Translations under genes and position numbers: made by a program
Source of the DNA: CAYGVT01 sp964353355
GTDB taxonomy: Archaea; Thermoplasmatota; DTKX01; GCA-020343715
DNA: 64,000 nucleotides
Direction of reading: 5' to 3'
Assembly (NCBI GenBank): GCA_964353355.1
Contig: CAYGVT010000134.1
Location: 121,654 to 185,653 of the forward strand
Shown: piece by piece, positions 26,355 through 34,653 of the stretch
Numbering within the stretch: position 1 is the stretch's first letter
Layout: every line of letters begins with the position of its first letter
Notes under the pieces: model-generated
Told to the model about the DNA's origin: nothing
Seen by the model: the letters and a program-made list of their open reading frames with translations, nothing else
Databases searched by the model: none

Positions 26355-27413
26355 TCAGTCCAGGCCCAGCAGGCCGATGGCCTCGGCGTGCCGGTGGGCG
26401 CGGAGGAACTCCCCCGTGGTGAGCCGTCGGCGCAGCTCGGGGTGCTCCTCGGCGTGGTAGTCGGGGTGGTACTGCCCCATGACGTTCACGCGGACCGGGC
26501 CGAGCTCCCGCCTCAGCCAGTCGAGCACGGGGATGGAGCAGCAGTCCACGTGGCCCGGGAGGACCAGGTGGCGCACCAGCAGCTCGCCCTGCCGGTGGCC
26601 CTCGCGGTGGTTGCGCCCGACTACCTCGGTGTAGCGCTCCACGCGCGAGAGCCTCTCTGCGCACTCGTCGGACCCGTACTTGAAGTCCGCGAGGTAGACG
26701 TCGACGGCGCAGTCGAGCAGGCGCATCGCGCCCTCCGTCATGTACATGTTGGAGTTGAACACCTGCGGCACGGGCCTGCGGCTCATGTACATCGAGAGGG
26801 ACTGCAGGATCAGGTGCACGTTCGGTATCGGGTCCCCCCCGACCCAGTTGACGTTGCGCGAGACCCCCTCCTCGGCCTTCATGAGGGCGACCACGTCCTC
26901 GGGCCCCACGGCGGCGCCCGCGAGGGGGCTGCGGCTGATCTCCCAGTTCTGGCAGAACTGGCACTCGAGGTTGCACCCCGCGAAGAAGATGGTGTGCGAC
27001 GGGACCAGCTCGGCCTCCTCGCCGTGGTGCAGGAACGAGGACGGGACGCGGGGGCCCAGCACGCCGCACCTCCCCGCCCGGCCGTCCGCGCGCGCCGCGC
27101 GGCACCGTCGCTCGCAGAGCGTGCACGGGGACGTGAGCCGGCGCGCGAGCTCGACCTTTAAATCGAGCAGCGAGCGGCGGCCCTCGGGGGGCGAGCGCAG
27201 CCCCGGAGGGTCGGCGCGGTCGGGCGCCTCGTCGAGGGCCCCGGAGGCGCGCAGGCGCGCGGTCTCGCGGTCATGCACCGCCCACAGCTCCTCGGTCGCG
27301 CCCAGGGGGTCGTGGTCGACCTCCCAGAGGCGCGCGTGGACGAACTGGGGGGAGCGGGCGCCCTCGAGGACGGAGCCGTAGCGGGGGAGGTGCCGGTACA
27401 GCGGGTCGGCCAC
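26355..27413 (-). CDS. PflX-like radical SAM protein
   Basis: 352 residues. The radical SAM cluster motif is GCNLECQFCQNW (CxxxCxxC). A preceding Cys-rich segment (CTLCERRCR) and RCGV are typical of the PflX/COG1313 branch, which resembles pyruvate-formate-lyase activating enzymes but whose substrate is generally unknown. Other matches: NWVGGDPIPN, VFNSNMYMTEGAM, VYLADFKYGSDECAERLS, VRHLVLPGH, VMGQYHPDY. A TATA-like agataagcc (27438-27446; ggcttatct on the minus strand) sits ~25 bp upstream, implying a leaderless message. It precedes nadX by 77 bp on the same strand. I see no dedicated partner protein. Confidence 0.85.
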   Translation of the reverse strand: MADPLYRHLPRYGSVLEGARSPQFVHARLWEVDHDPLGATEELWAVHDRETARLRASGALDEAPDRADPPGLRSPPEGRRSLLDLKVELARRLTSPCTLCERRCRAARADGRAGRCGVLGPRVPSSFLHHGEEAELVPSHTIFFAGCNLECQFCQNWEISRSPLAGAAVGPEDVVALMKAEEGVSRNVNWVGGDPIPNVHLILQSLSMYMSRRPVPQVFNSNMYMTEGAMRLLDCAVDVYLADFKYGSDECAERLSRVERYTEVVGRNHREGHRQGELLVRHLVLPGHVDCCSIPVLDWLRRELGPVRVNVMGQYHPDYHAEEHPELRRRLTTGEFLRAHRHAEAIGLLGLD

Positions 27414-27474
27414 GGGCCCGCCATGGTGCGAGCGGCGAGATAAGCCCTTCGCAGGGGCCAGGCGCCCGGCGCGC

Positions 27475-28224
27475 TCAGGCCCCGCCCCCCCTCTCCCACG
27501 CGCGGATGCGCGCGAGCCGGTAGAGCAGCAGGGCCATGAGCGCGGCCATCAGCGCGAGCAGCAGCCAGATGACACCCGTGACGAGGTCCCTCCCAACGGC
27601 GAGCCTCGCGACCTCGGCCGAGTACGCGATGAGCATGCCGCCCGCGAACGCGCCGATGGAGAGGGCGGAGGCGAGCGGCAGCGGGCGCATCCCGACAGCC
27701 TTGCCGACGATGGCGCCGGTGATGCCCCCCGAGCCCTTGAACGGGACGACGATGAAGAGGAGCAGGGCCGCCCACAGCCCCGCCCTCGCGGCGGTGCTGG
27801 TGTCCAGCAGCCGCGCGCCCTTGGCCTCGACCAGGGCGATGTACCTCCCCAGGAGCGGCATCCTCCGGGCGAGCTCGAAGTTCCAAGTGATGAACGCAGC
27901 GCACGCCAGGTCCACGACGGTGACCAGGTACGCCATGAGCACCGGGGGGATGCCCAGGCCCACCCCCACGGGGACCACCGACTCGAGCCCTGCTGGTGGC
28001 ATCAGGTAGGCGACCGAGAGGCCGAGCCACGCCATGCGCCTGGCGGCGGGCACGGCCGGCAGCGCCAGCAACAGCCCCGCCAGGGCGAGGAGGACCGGCA
28101 TGGCGAGCCTGAGCGCGCGCGCCCTCCTGCCCCTGATGACAGTTTCCAGGAGATCGGACGTGGTCCACCAGTGCTTGGCCGTCGGCTCCCCTCCCGCTCT
28201 GCGCGAGCGACGCGAGGTCTCCAT
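27475..28224 (-). CDS. Sm_multidrug_ex-type membrane protein
   Basis: 249 residues with about six hydrophobic segments. The loop-helix pattern VPFKGSGGITGAIVGKAVGM, together with PVGVGLGIPPVLMAYLVTVVD, resembles the COG2426 family historically called small multidrug export protein, whose transport substrate is not established. ATG 28224 has gggagg 6 bp upstream. It is divergent from the P-type ATPase gene (130-bp gap). Confidence 0.65.
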   Translation of the reverse strand: METSRRSRRAGGEPTAKHWWTTSDLLETVIRGRRARALRLAMPVLLALAGLLLALPAVPAARRMAWLGLSVAYLMPPAGLESVVPVGVGLGIPPVLMAYLVTVVDLACAAFITWNFELARRMPLLGRYIALVEAKGARLLDTSTAARAGLWAALLLFIVVPFKGSGGITGAIVGKAVGMRPLPLASALSIGAFAGGMLIAYSAEVARLAVGRDLVTGVIWLLLALMAALMALLLYRLARIRAWERGGGA

Positions 28225-28354
28225 AGTGAACCTCCCCGAGGCGAAAAAAGGATGCCGGTCCACCGGGCTCAGGACGCGGCGCGCCCCCTGCCATGGGCGC
28301 GCTCCCGACCTTGTGTGGGGTAATTGTATTAATGGGGAGGAGTATTGCCTGCCG

Positions 28355-30904
28355 ATGAGGGTGGACGGTGAGTTCCACGCGCTCGGCGCGGAGGGCGCCC
28401 TGCAGGCGCTGGAGACCTCCCCGGAGGGCCTGACCGCCGCCGAGGCGGAGCGCAGGCTGGCGACGTTCGGGCGCAACGTGCTCGAGGAGGAGGAGGTCGA
28501 CCGGCTCGAGGTCCTGGTCCGCCAGTTCAACAACCCCCTCATCTTCGTGCTGCTCGCCGCGGCCGGCATCGCGGCCTTGGTCGGCGATGTCAAGGACATC
28601 ATCATCATCGTCATCATCATCGTCCTCAACGGCCTGCTGGGCTTCAACCAGGAGCTCAAGGCGGAGGCGTCGGTGCGCGCGCTCAAGAGGCTGACCGAGA
28701 GCCGGGCTCGGGTGCGCCGCGACGGCCAGGAGGTCGAGGTCCCCTCGTCCGAGCTGGTGCCCGGGGACGTGATGATGCTGAGGGAGGGCAACCTCGTCAC
28801 CGTGGACGCGCGGCTGCTGTCCTCGACGGGGCTGTCGGTGGACGAGTCGCCCATCACGGGCGAGTCCCTCCCCATCGACAAGGACCACGGCGTGCTGCTG
28901 CCGCCCGAGGCGCTCCCGTTCGAGCTGCTCAACATGGTGCTGGCGGGCACCTCCGTCGTGAGGGGCTCGGCGGAGGCCCTCGTGGCGCGCACCGGAGGGC
29001 GGACCTACCTGGCATCCATTGCGGAGAGGGCGCAGGAGCGGTCCCCCGACAGCCCCCTGACGAAGGCCATCAGCGCCTTCTCGAAGAGGTACGTGTCCCT
29101 GCTGATGCTCGTCTTCGCCGTCGTGGGCGCCGTCGGCCTGCTGCAGGGGAGGGGGGCGCTCGACGTCGCCTACTCGATGGTCGCCCAGCTCGTCTCGGCT
29201 GTGCCCGAGGGGCTGCCCATCGTCGTGACCATCGTCCTGGTCGTGGGCGCGATCGCGCTCAGCAGGCGCAAGACGCTCGTGCGGCACCTGCCAGCCGTCG
29301 AGACGCTGGGCAGCGCCACGGTCATCGCGTCCGACAAGACGGGCACCATAACCGAGGGGCGGCTCAGCGTGCACGCCACTTGCGAGCTGGACCCGGAGGC
29401 GATGAGGCAGGTCGCGGCGATGTGCAACGACTCGGACGGAAGGACGGGCGACCCGGTGGACGTCGCCCTCCTGCGGTGGGTGGGCGAGGCCCACGTCGGG
29501 CTCAGGGCCCGGAGCCCTCGCCTCTGGGCCCACCCGTTCGACACCAAGCTCAGGTACATGGCCACGCGCAACGCCGTCGGCGGCAGGAGCCTGATGATGG
29601 TCAAGGGCGCCTACGAGACGCTGCGCCCGATGGCCGTCAACGGCGGCGACCTCGCCCTGCTGGACGCCGAGGTCGAGCGCATGGCATCGGAGGGGCTCCG
29701 CGTGCTCGCGCTGGGCGTCGGGGAGGGCTCCATCGAGGACCCCCAGGGTCCCGCCCTGAGGCTCGTCGGCCTCGTGGGCTTCCTCGACCCCCCCAAGGCA
29801 GGGGTGAGGGAGGCCGTCGAGGCCGCGCGCCGCGCGGGCATACGCGTCATCATGATCACGGGCGACCATCCCGAGACGGCGAGGGCCGTTGCCAGGGACG
29901 TGGGGATATGGAGGGAGGGCGACGGCCTCCTGTCCGGGCGCGAGGTGGAGGCCATGTCCGACGAGGACCTCCTGCCGGCCCTGGGGCGCGCGACGGTGCT
30001 GGCCCGCATCCTCCCCGAGCACAAGTACAGGGTGGTGAAGGTCCTCCAGGCCGGCGGCGAGATAGTGGCCGTGACCGGCGACGGCGTCAACGACGTGCCC
30101 GCGCTCAAGGCGGCCGACCTGGGCATCGCGATGGGCGACGGCACCGAGGCCGCCAAGGGCGTCGCCAAGATGGTCATCCTCGACAACGACCTCGGCGTCA
30201 TCGTCGAGGCCATCCGCAACGGGCGGGTCATCGCCGCCAACATCAGGAAGGTCATCTACTACCTCGTGTCCACGAGCATGGGCGAGATAGTGCTCATCTC
30301 CTCGGCCATCATCGCGGGATTGCCGCTGCCGCTGCGCCCGACGCAGGTGCTGTGGGTCAACCTGGTCACCGACGGCGCCCAGGACAAGGCCTTCCCCTTC
30401 GCGAAGGAGGAGGGCGACGTGATGTCGAGCCCCCCGGTGCGCCCCGAGAGGCAGTTCTTCGACAGGGCCCAGCTCGCCCGCACCGCGTTCTTCGGCCTCG
30501 GCATGGGAATGATGGCCCTGATGATGTTCGTGGGGCTGAGGCACAGGTACGAGGAGGTCGTCGCAGGCACCATCACCTTCACCAGCGTGGTCGCGGTCCA
30601 GTGGGCGAACGGCATCCAGGCCCAGAAGGAGCGCGAGCCCTTCTTCTCCAACATCAGGCGGTCGCTCTCGATAAACCCGTTCATCTTCCTCGGCGCCGGC
30701 GCGGGCTTCCTGCTCCAGCTCGTGGCGATATACGTCGTCCCGGGCTGGTTCGAGACCGCCCCGCTGGGCCTGGAGCACTGGGCCTACGTGGTGGTGGCGT
30801 TCGCCTTCATGTTCTGCCTGGTCGAGGCCCGCAAGTGGGCAGGGCTCGCGCTCGAGCGGCGGACGGCAGCCGGCGAGTCCACGGCCGCCGCGCCGCCCTC
30901 CTAA
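28355..30904 (+). CDS. P-type cation-transporting ATPase (P2, Ca2+/Na+/H+-like)
   Basis: 849 residues. It pumps cations using ATP. Visible motifs: TGES (ITGESLPID), PEGLP in helix M4, the phosphorylated Asp327 in DKTGT, the KGAYE nucleotide-binding segment, MITGDH, and GDGVNDVPALKAADLGIAMG. The cation site is P2-like: SMGE in M5 (Ser where SERCA has Asn) and NLVTDG in M6. The N-terminal cation-ATPase domain (ETSPEGLTAAEAERRLATFGRN is typical) is complete. The Asn-to-Ser change leaves the ion unclear. ATG 28355 follows ggggagg; an upstream extension lacks coding character. Confidence 0.9.
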   Translation: MRVDGEFHALGAEGALQALETSPEGLTAAEAERRLATFGRNVLEEEEVDRLEVLVRQFNNPLIFVLLAAAGIAALVGDVKDIIIIVIIIVLNGLLGFNQELKAEASVRALKRLTESRARVRRDGQEVEVPSSELVPGDVMMLREGNLVTVDARLLSSTGLSVDESPITGESLPIDKDHGVLLPPEALPFELLNMVLAGTSVVRGSAEALVARTGGRTYLASIAERAQERSPDSPLTKAISAFSKRYVSLLMLVFAVVGAVGLLQGRGALDVAYSMVAQLVSAVPEGLPIVVTIVLVVGAIALSRRKTLVRHLPAVETLGSATVIASDKTGTITEGRLSVHATCELDPEAMRQVAAMCNDSDGRTGDPVDVALLRWVGEAHVGLRARSPRLWAHPFDTKLRYMATRNAVGGRSLMMVKGAYETLRPMAVNGGDLALLDAEVERMASEGLRVLALGVGEGSIEDPQGPALRLVGLVGFLDPPKAGVREAVEAARRAGIRVIMITGDHPETARAVARDVGIWREGDGLLSGREVEAMSDEDLLPALGRATVLARILPEHKYRVVKVLQAGGEIVAVTGDGVNDVPALKAADLGIAMGDGTEAAKGVAKMVILDNDLGVIVEAIRNGRVIAANIRKVIYYLVSTSMGEIVLISSAIIAGLPLPLRPTQVLWVNLVTDGAQDKAFPFAKEEGDVMSSPPVRPERQFFDRAQLARTAFFGLGMGMMALMMFVGLRHRYEEVVAGTITFTSVVAVQWANGIQAQKEREPFFSNIRRSLSINPFIFLGAGAGFLLQLVAIYVVPGWFETAPLGLEHWAYVVVAFAFMFCLVEARKWAGLALERRTAAGESTAAAPPS

Positions 30905-30960
30905 GCGGACACATTCATATCCTTGAAGGGGGGATAGAGGGCCCAGGGGAAACTGTCCCG

Positions 30961-33441
30961 ATGCGCAAGGACACGGTGGTGCGGATGCTGCTCGCAGTGC
31001 TCGTCGCCGCCGCACTGATGCTGCCTGGCGCAGCCGGCGTCGCGACGGGCCGCCCGTCCCAGGAGCTGGCCGGCGGGCAGGGGGCGCTCCCCGACGGGCC
31101 TGACCCGTCCTTGCCCGTGCCCGCCTCCTCGCGCCCATGGCTCGTGGCCGCGCACGAGCGCGGCGAGCCCTGCCCGCCCGACCTGCTGCCCCTGCTGGCC
31201 GACCTTGGCCCAGAGGAGCCGGTGGGCGTGCTCGTGCAGTTCCGCGACGGGACCGACGGCGCGGACCTCGCGCTGCTCGGCGGGCTCGGCCTCAGGCTCG
31301 TCATGAGGTTCGCGGGCGTGGACGCCTGCTACGTCCGCGGGCCCTCGCGGGCGGTGCGGGACCTGCTCCAGACGGGCGCGACATGGTATGTCGAGCCCGA
31401 GCGGCCGCTCGCGATCGACATGGACATCTCGACCGCGGTCATCAACGCCACCCGCGTGTGGGCGAGCCAGGTCACGGGCGCCGTGGGCCCGGGCGGGACG
31501 CGCATCGACGGCACCGGCGTGACGGTCGTGGTCGTGGACACGGGCATCGACGCGGGTCACCCCGACCTGGACTACGGGCAGAAGGTGCTCTTCAACCTCC
31601 GGTCGGACACCGGCGACGCGCCCTACTACGAGATCGAGAACTCGGACCTCGGCTACGGCCATGGCACGCACGTCGCGGGCACGGTCGCGGGCAACGGGGA
31701 CGCGTCCGCGGGCGCGCGCCGCGGGGTGGCCCCCGGGGCCAACTTGATCGGCATCACCATCGACACGCAGAACTCGGTCGGCTACGTGGGCGCGCTCGAC
31801 TGGGTCTACCGCAACAGCCGGCCGTGGCACAACCCCTACAACATCCGCGTCGCCACCAACTCGTGGCACACGACCGTCGAGGAGTACGACCCCCAGCAGG
31901 CCATCTCGGTGCTCATCAACGCGCTCGCGCACGAGAACGACGTGACCACGACGTGGTCGGCGGGCAACGACGGTCGCAACGACCCCGAGGGCAACGAGCT
32001 CACGACCTCGGGCCAGGGCAACACGCCCGCGGGCATCATGGTGGCCGCCTACACCCACGACGGCACCGGCGTGACCGACTTCTCTTCCCGCGGGCGCAGG
32101 GGCGCGGCGCAGACCTACCCGGACATCGGCGCCCCGGGCCTGGACATCTGGAGCTGCTCTGCGCGCAGGACAGTCATATCCACCGGCTCCTACGTCGGCG
32201 GCAACGACAACCCCTACTATCTCGCCATCTCGGGCACGTCGATGTCCACGCCCCACGTGGCCGGGCTGGTGGCGCTGCTGTGGCAGGCAGCGCCCTCGCT
32301 GCGGCTCAGCTGGAAGCACGAGGACCACTCCGGGGACCCCGGGGACTGGTTCGACCGCGACGACACGCGCATCCACGAGGCCGAGTGGATCATCGAGTCG
32401 ACAGCGACGTTCCTCGAGGGCCGCGGCCTGGGGGCCAACGGCATCCCGGAGCGCGACGACGAGCTCGACGGCCACGGGGTGGACGGCGAGCCCATCGACT
32501 ACGTGCAGGGCTACGGCATCGTCAACGCCGAGAGGGCGGTGGCCGTGGCGCTCGCGCTCCAGCGGCTGCGGTCGGAGCACCCGGGCGAGAACGTGACCGT
32601 CAGAGACGCGCTCAAGGCCTACGCCGCGACGCTCGAGGGCGGCGAGGTCGAGGTCGCGACGGACTCGCTCTCGGCCTCGTGGGCGGGCGAGTACTCGCGC
32701 TACAACGACCAGTTCGGCAAGCCCTACGCCATCCAGAACCAGACCCACCTGGTGTGGGTGCCGGACGGGACCGGGGAGGTCGAGCTCGAGATGCGCTACT
32801 CGGCCATCAGCTTCGAGGAGCTGACGGCGGGCAGCGTCACCTGGACGGTGGACTTCGGCTTCGACGGCTCCGTCGACCGCCAGGGCTCGATGGGCCCGGC
32901 CGAGCAGGGCGTGCGGCGGGCGACCATCTCCGCCTCCGAGGGCGGGACCGGCGCATGGTGGGCCTTCTCGGTGCTGGGGGAGGGCTTCCGGCTCCAGCGG
33001 CCGCGCCAGGACCGCAACTACGTGGAGGTCCGCATCGAGTACTCCATGGGCGTCTGGGCGCGTATGACGGCCGGCCAGGGCGCGGTGGTCGTGACGCTTC
33101 CGGAGGGCTACTACCAGGCCATGGCGGAGCCCTGGAGGCCAGGCGAGCCCTCGACTGACTACGCAGGCGGCACGGTCGCGATGGCCACGCTCCGGTACAA
33201 CATGAGCCGGGTGATGCTGGACAGGGGCGCGCCGCCCCAGGGCCCGTCCGATGGGGGCAGCAGGCCCTCGCTTGGCTGGGCCGCGGTGGGGCTCCTCATC
33301 CTCGTGGCCGTCATGGCCCTGGTCGTGGTCCGTCGCAGGGGCATGCAGGTGGGGGCAAAGCTCCGCCTGCTGGCCCGTACGCCCGCCAGGGCCCTCAGTG
33401 GCATGGCAAGGCGCGTCAGGCGCCCCCGGCCGGACGGATGA
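30961..33441 (+). CDS. Secreted, membrane-anchored subtilisin-like (S8) protease
   Basis: 826 residues. A signal peptide (LLAVLVAAALMLPGAAGVA) and a ~140-residue propeptide with an inhibitor-like strand pattern precede the catalytic domain. The triad is Asp193 (VVVDTGID), His234 (GHGTHVAG) and Ser427 (GTSMSTPH), with oxyanion Asn336 (SAGND). A beta-rich domain follows, then a single membrane helix (AAVGLLILVAVMALVVV) and a short basic tail. It would act at the cell surface on proteins or peptides. It follows the P-type ATPase by 56 bp on the same strand and may be cotranscribed. Confidence 0.93.
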   Translation: MRKDTVVRMLLAVLVAAALMLPGAAGVATGRPSQELAGGQGALPDGPDPSLPVPASSRPWLVAAHERGEPCPPDLLPLLADLGPEEPVGVLVQFRDGTDGADLALLGGLGLRLVMRFAGVDACYVRGPSRAVRDLLQTGATWYVEPERPLAIDMDISTAVINATRVWASQVTGAVGPGGTRIDGTGVTVVVVDTGIDAGHPDLDYGQKVLFNLRSDTGDAPYYEIENSDLGYGHGTHVAGTVAGNGDASAGARRGVAPGANLIGITIDTQNSVGYVGALDWVYRNSRPWHNPYNIRVATNSWHTTVEEYDPQQAISVLINALAHENDVTTTWSAGNDGRNDPEGNELTTSGQGNTPAGIMVAAYTHDGTGVTDFSSRGRRGAAQTYPDIGAPGLDIWSCSARRTVISTGSYVGGNDNPYYLAISGTSMSTPHVAGLVALLWQAAPSLRLSWKHEDHSGDPGDWFDRDDTRIHEAEWIIESTATFLEGRGLGANGIPERDDELDGHGVDGEPIDYVQGYGIVNAERAVAVALALQRLRSEHPGENVTVRDALKAYAATLEGGEVEVATDSLSASWAGEYSRYNDQFGKPYAIQNQTHLVWVPDGTGEVELEMRYSAISFEELTAGSVTWTVDFGFDGSVDRQGSMGPAEQGVRRATISASEGGTGAWWAFSVLGEGFRLQRPRQDRNYVEVRIEYSMGVWARMTAGQGAVVVTLPEGYYQAMAEPWRPGEPSTDYAGGTVAMATLRYNMSRVMLDRGAPPQGPSDGGSRPSLGWAAVGLLILVAVMALVVVRRRGMQVGAKLRLLARTPARALSGMARRVRRPRPDG

Positions 33442-33493
33442 GGGCCCCCAGATGGCGGCGGCGTGGGGACGGATTCTTCCAATGTTGTTCCAA

Positions 33494-33505
33494 GAAGTAT
33501 TTATA
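33494..33505. promoter_or_regulatory. Orphan TATA-like element between convergent genes
   Basis: The block tatttatatcg is a strong TATA-like sequence, yet the flanking subtilase and alaX genes converge here, so it serves neither. It might drive a small RNA toward alaX or be part of a terminator. The 228-bp gap otherwise shows no supported gene. Confidence 0.35.
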
Positions 33506-33669
33506 TCGAAAAGGCCTTGAAAATCCCGGGTCTGCAACGACCCGCAGGCGCATCCGGGGGTTGAGGCGCCGCATCCTTAGTGATGAACCAGTCGACGACC
33601 TTTGGGCCCCACGGGGGACCCTGGCCCCCGGGTCCCTCTCCAAGGGCGCCTCCCCCTGGCCGAACGCCG

Positions 33670-34404
33670 TCAGGCCGCCCTGGGCGGTTCGAGCGTGTAG
33701 GTGAGCCGCTCCTTGAGCGCGCCTTTGGACTCCCGCCCGAGGGGCACCATGTGCCCGAGCTCCGTCACGTTGCGCACGTGCGTGCCCGCGCACGGGCACA
33801 GGTCGTAGCCCTCGATCTCGATGACGCGCAGGCGCGTGATGGCCTTGGGCAGGAGGTCGAGTTGCGCCCTCCCCTTCCTGGTGCGCGCCTCGACCTCGGC
33901 CCGGTCCATCTCGAGCACCCGCACCGGGAGGCCCCTGTCCACCAGCTCGTCGAACCGGACGCGGGCGCGCTCGATGTCCTCGTCCGTGAGCTTGGCACGG
34001 TCGAAGTCGATGCGCGACCGGTCCACGTACAGCTGCGAGCCCACGGTGTGAGCCCCCAGGTGCTCGAGGATGACCGCCGAGATGAGGTGCTGCGCCGTGT
34101 GCATGCGCATGTGGGCGTGCCGGCGGTCCCAGTCGATGCGGCCGTGCACCTGGTCCGGCACGACGGCCGGGTCGCCCTCGAGCAGGTGCTTGATGATGCC
34201 CTTCTTCTCGACCATCCTCACCCTGACCGAGCCCCCCGGCCACTCGAGCGTCCCCAGGTCGGTTGGCTGCCCCCCGCCCTCGGGGTAGAAGGCGGACCTG
34301 TCCAGCACCACGTAGTCGTCCTTCCGCCTGATGACGCGCGCGTCGAACTCGCGGACGTAGTTGCCCTCGGTCGTGGGCATGTAGAGCAGCTCGGTATCGG
34401 CCAT
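33670..34404 (-). CDS. alaX: AlaX-M-type alanyl-tRNA editing protein
   Basis: 244 residues. AlaX hydrolyses tRNA-Ala wrongly charged with serine (and glycine). It has the glycine-rich segment AFYPEGGGQPTD and the zinc site His102/His106 (HTAQH) plus Cys205/His209 (CAGTH) shared with the AlaRS editing domain. The length and presence of the glycine-rich motif point to the AlaX-M type. A TATA-like acataagcc (minus strand, ~34444-34452) lies upstream. Convergent with the subtilase, divergent from lonB. Confidence 0.93.
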   Translation of the reverse strand: MADTELLYMPTTEGNYVREFDARVIRRKDDYVVLDRSAFYPEGGGQPTDLGTLEWPGGSVRVRMVEKKGIIKHLLEGDPAVVPDQVHGRIDWDRRHAHMRMHTAQHLISAVILEHLGAHTVGSQLYVDRSRIDFDRAKLTDEDIERARVRFDELVDRGLPVRVLEMDRAEVEARTRKGRAQLDLLPKAITRLRVIEIEGYDLCPCAGTHVRNVTELGHMVPLGRESKGALKERLTYTLEPPRAA

Positions 34405-34598
34405 TCGGTCGGTCCCCCAGGGGGGCGGTCATCGCCGGCAGGGCTTATGTGGGTTGCGCCTCACGGTCCCCCCTGCCACCGCCCGCGCGAAGGCCCGACC
34501 ATGCCCCAGACCGGACGGTCCCGGCCCCGTCCCCGGGGCATGCCGATGGGCAGGCTGGCCCTCGCATCGTTCTCCTCGCTGAACCTAAAGGGAATAGT

Positions 34599-34608
34599 CT
34601 TAAATAGG
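34599..34608 (+). promoter_or_regulatory. TATA box of lonB
   Basis: The block cttaaatagg lies ~46-55 bp before ATG 34654, predicting a leader of about 25 nt. Confidence 0.5.
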
Positions 34609-34653
34609 CTCTCTGGCATAGTCACGCTTGCCCAGTGAGTGGTATCCTTGGCG

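Noticed and set aside
28034..28354. Upstream extension of the P-type ATPase frame
   Set aside because: It overlaps the divergent membrane-protein gene antisense and lacks ATPase-family character; the family N-terminus begins right after ATG 28355.
33438..33704. 88-codon frame between the subtilase and alaX
   Set aside because: Arg/Pro/Ser-biased composition typical of chance frames in GC-rich DNA; it overlaps alaX and has no ribosome site.
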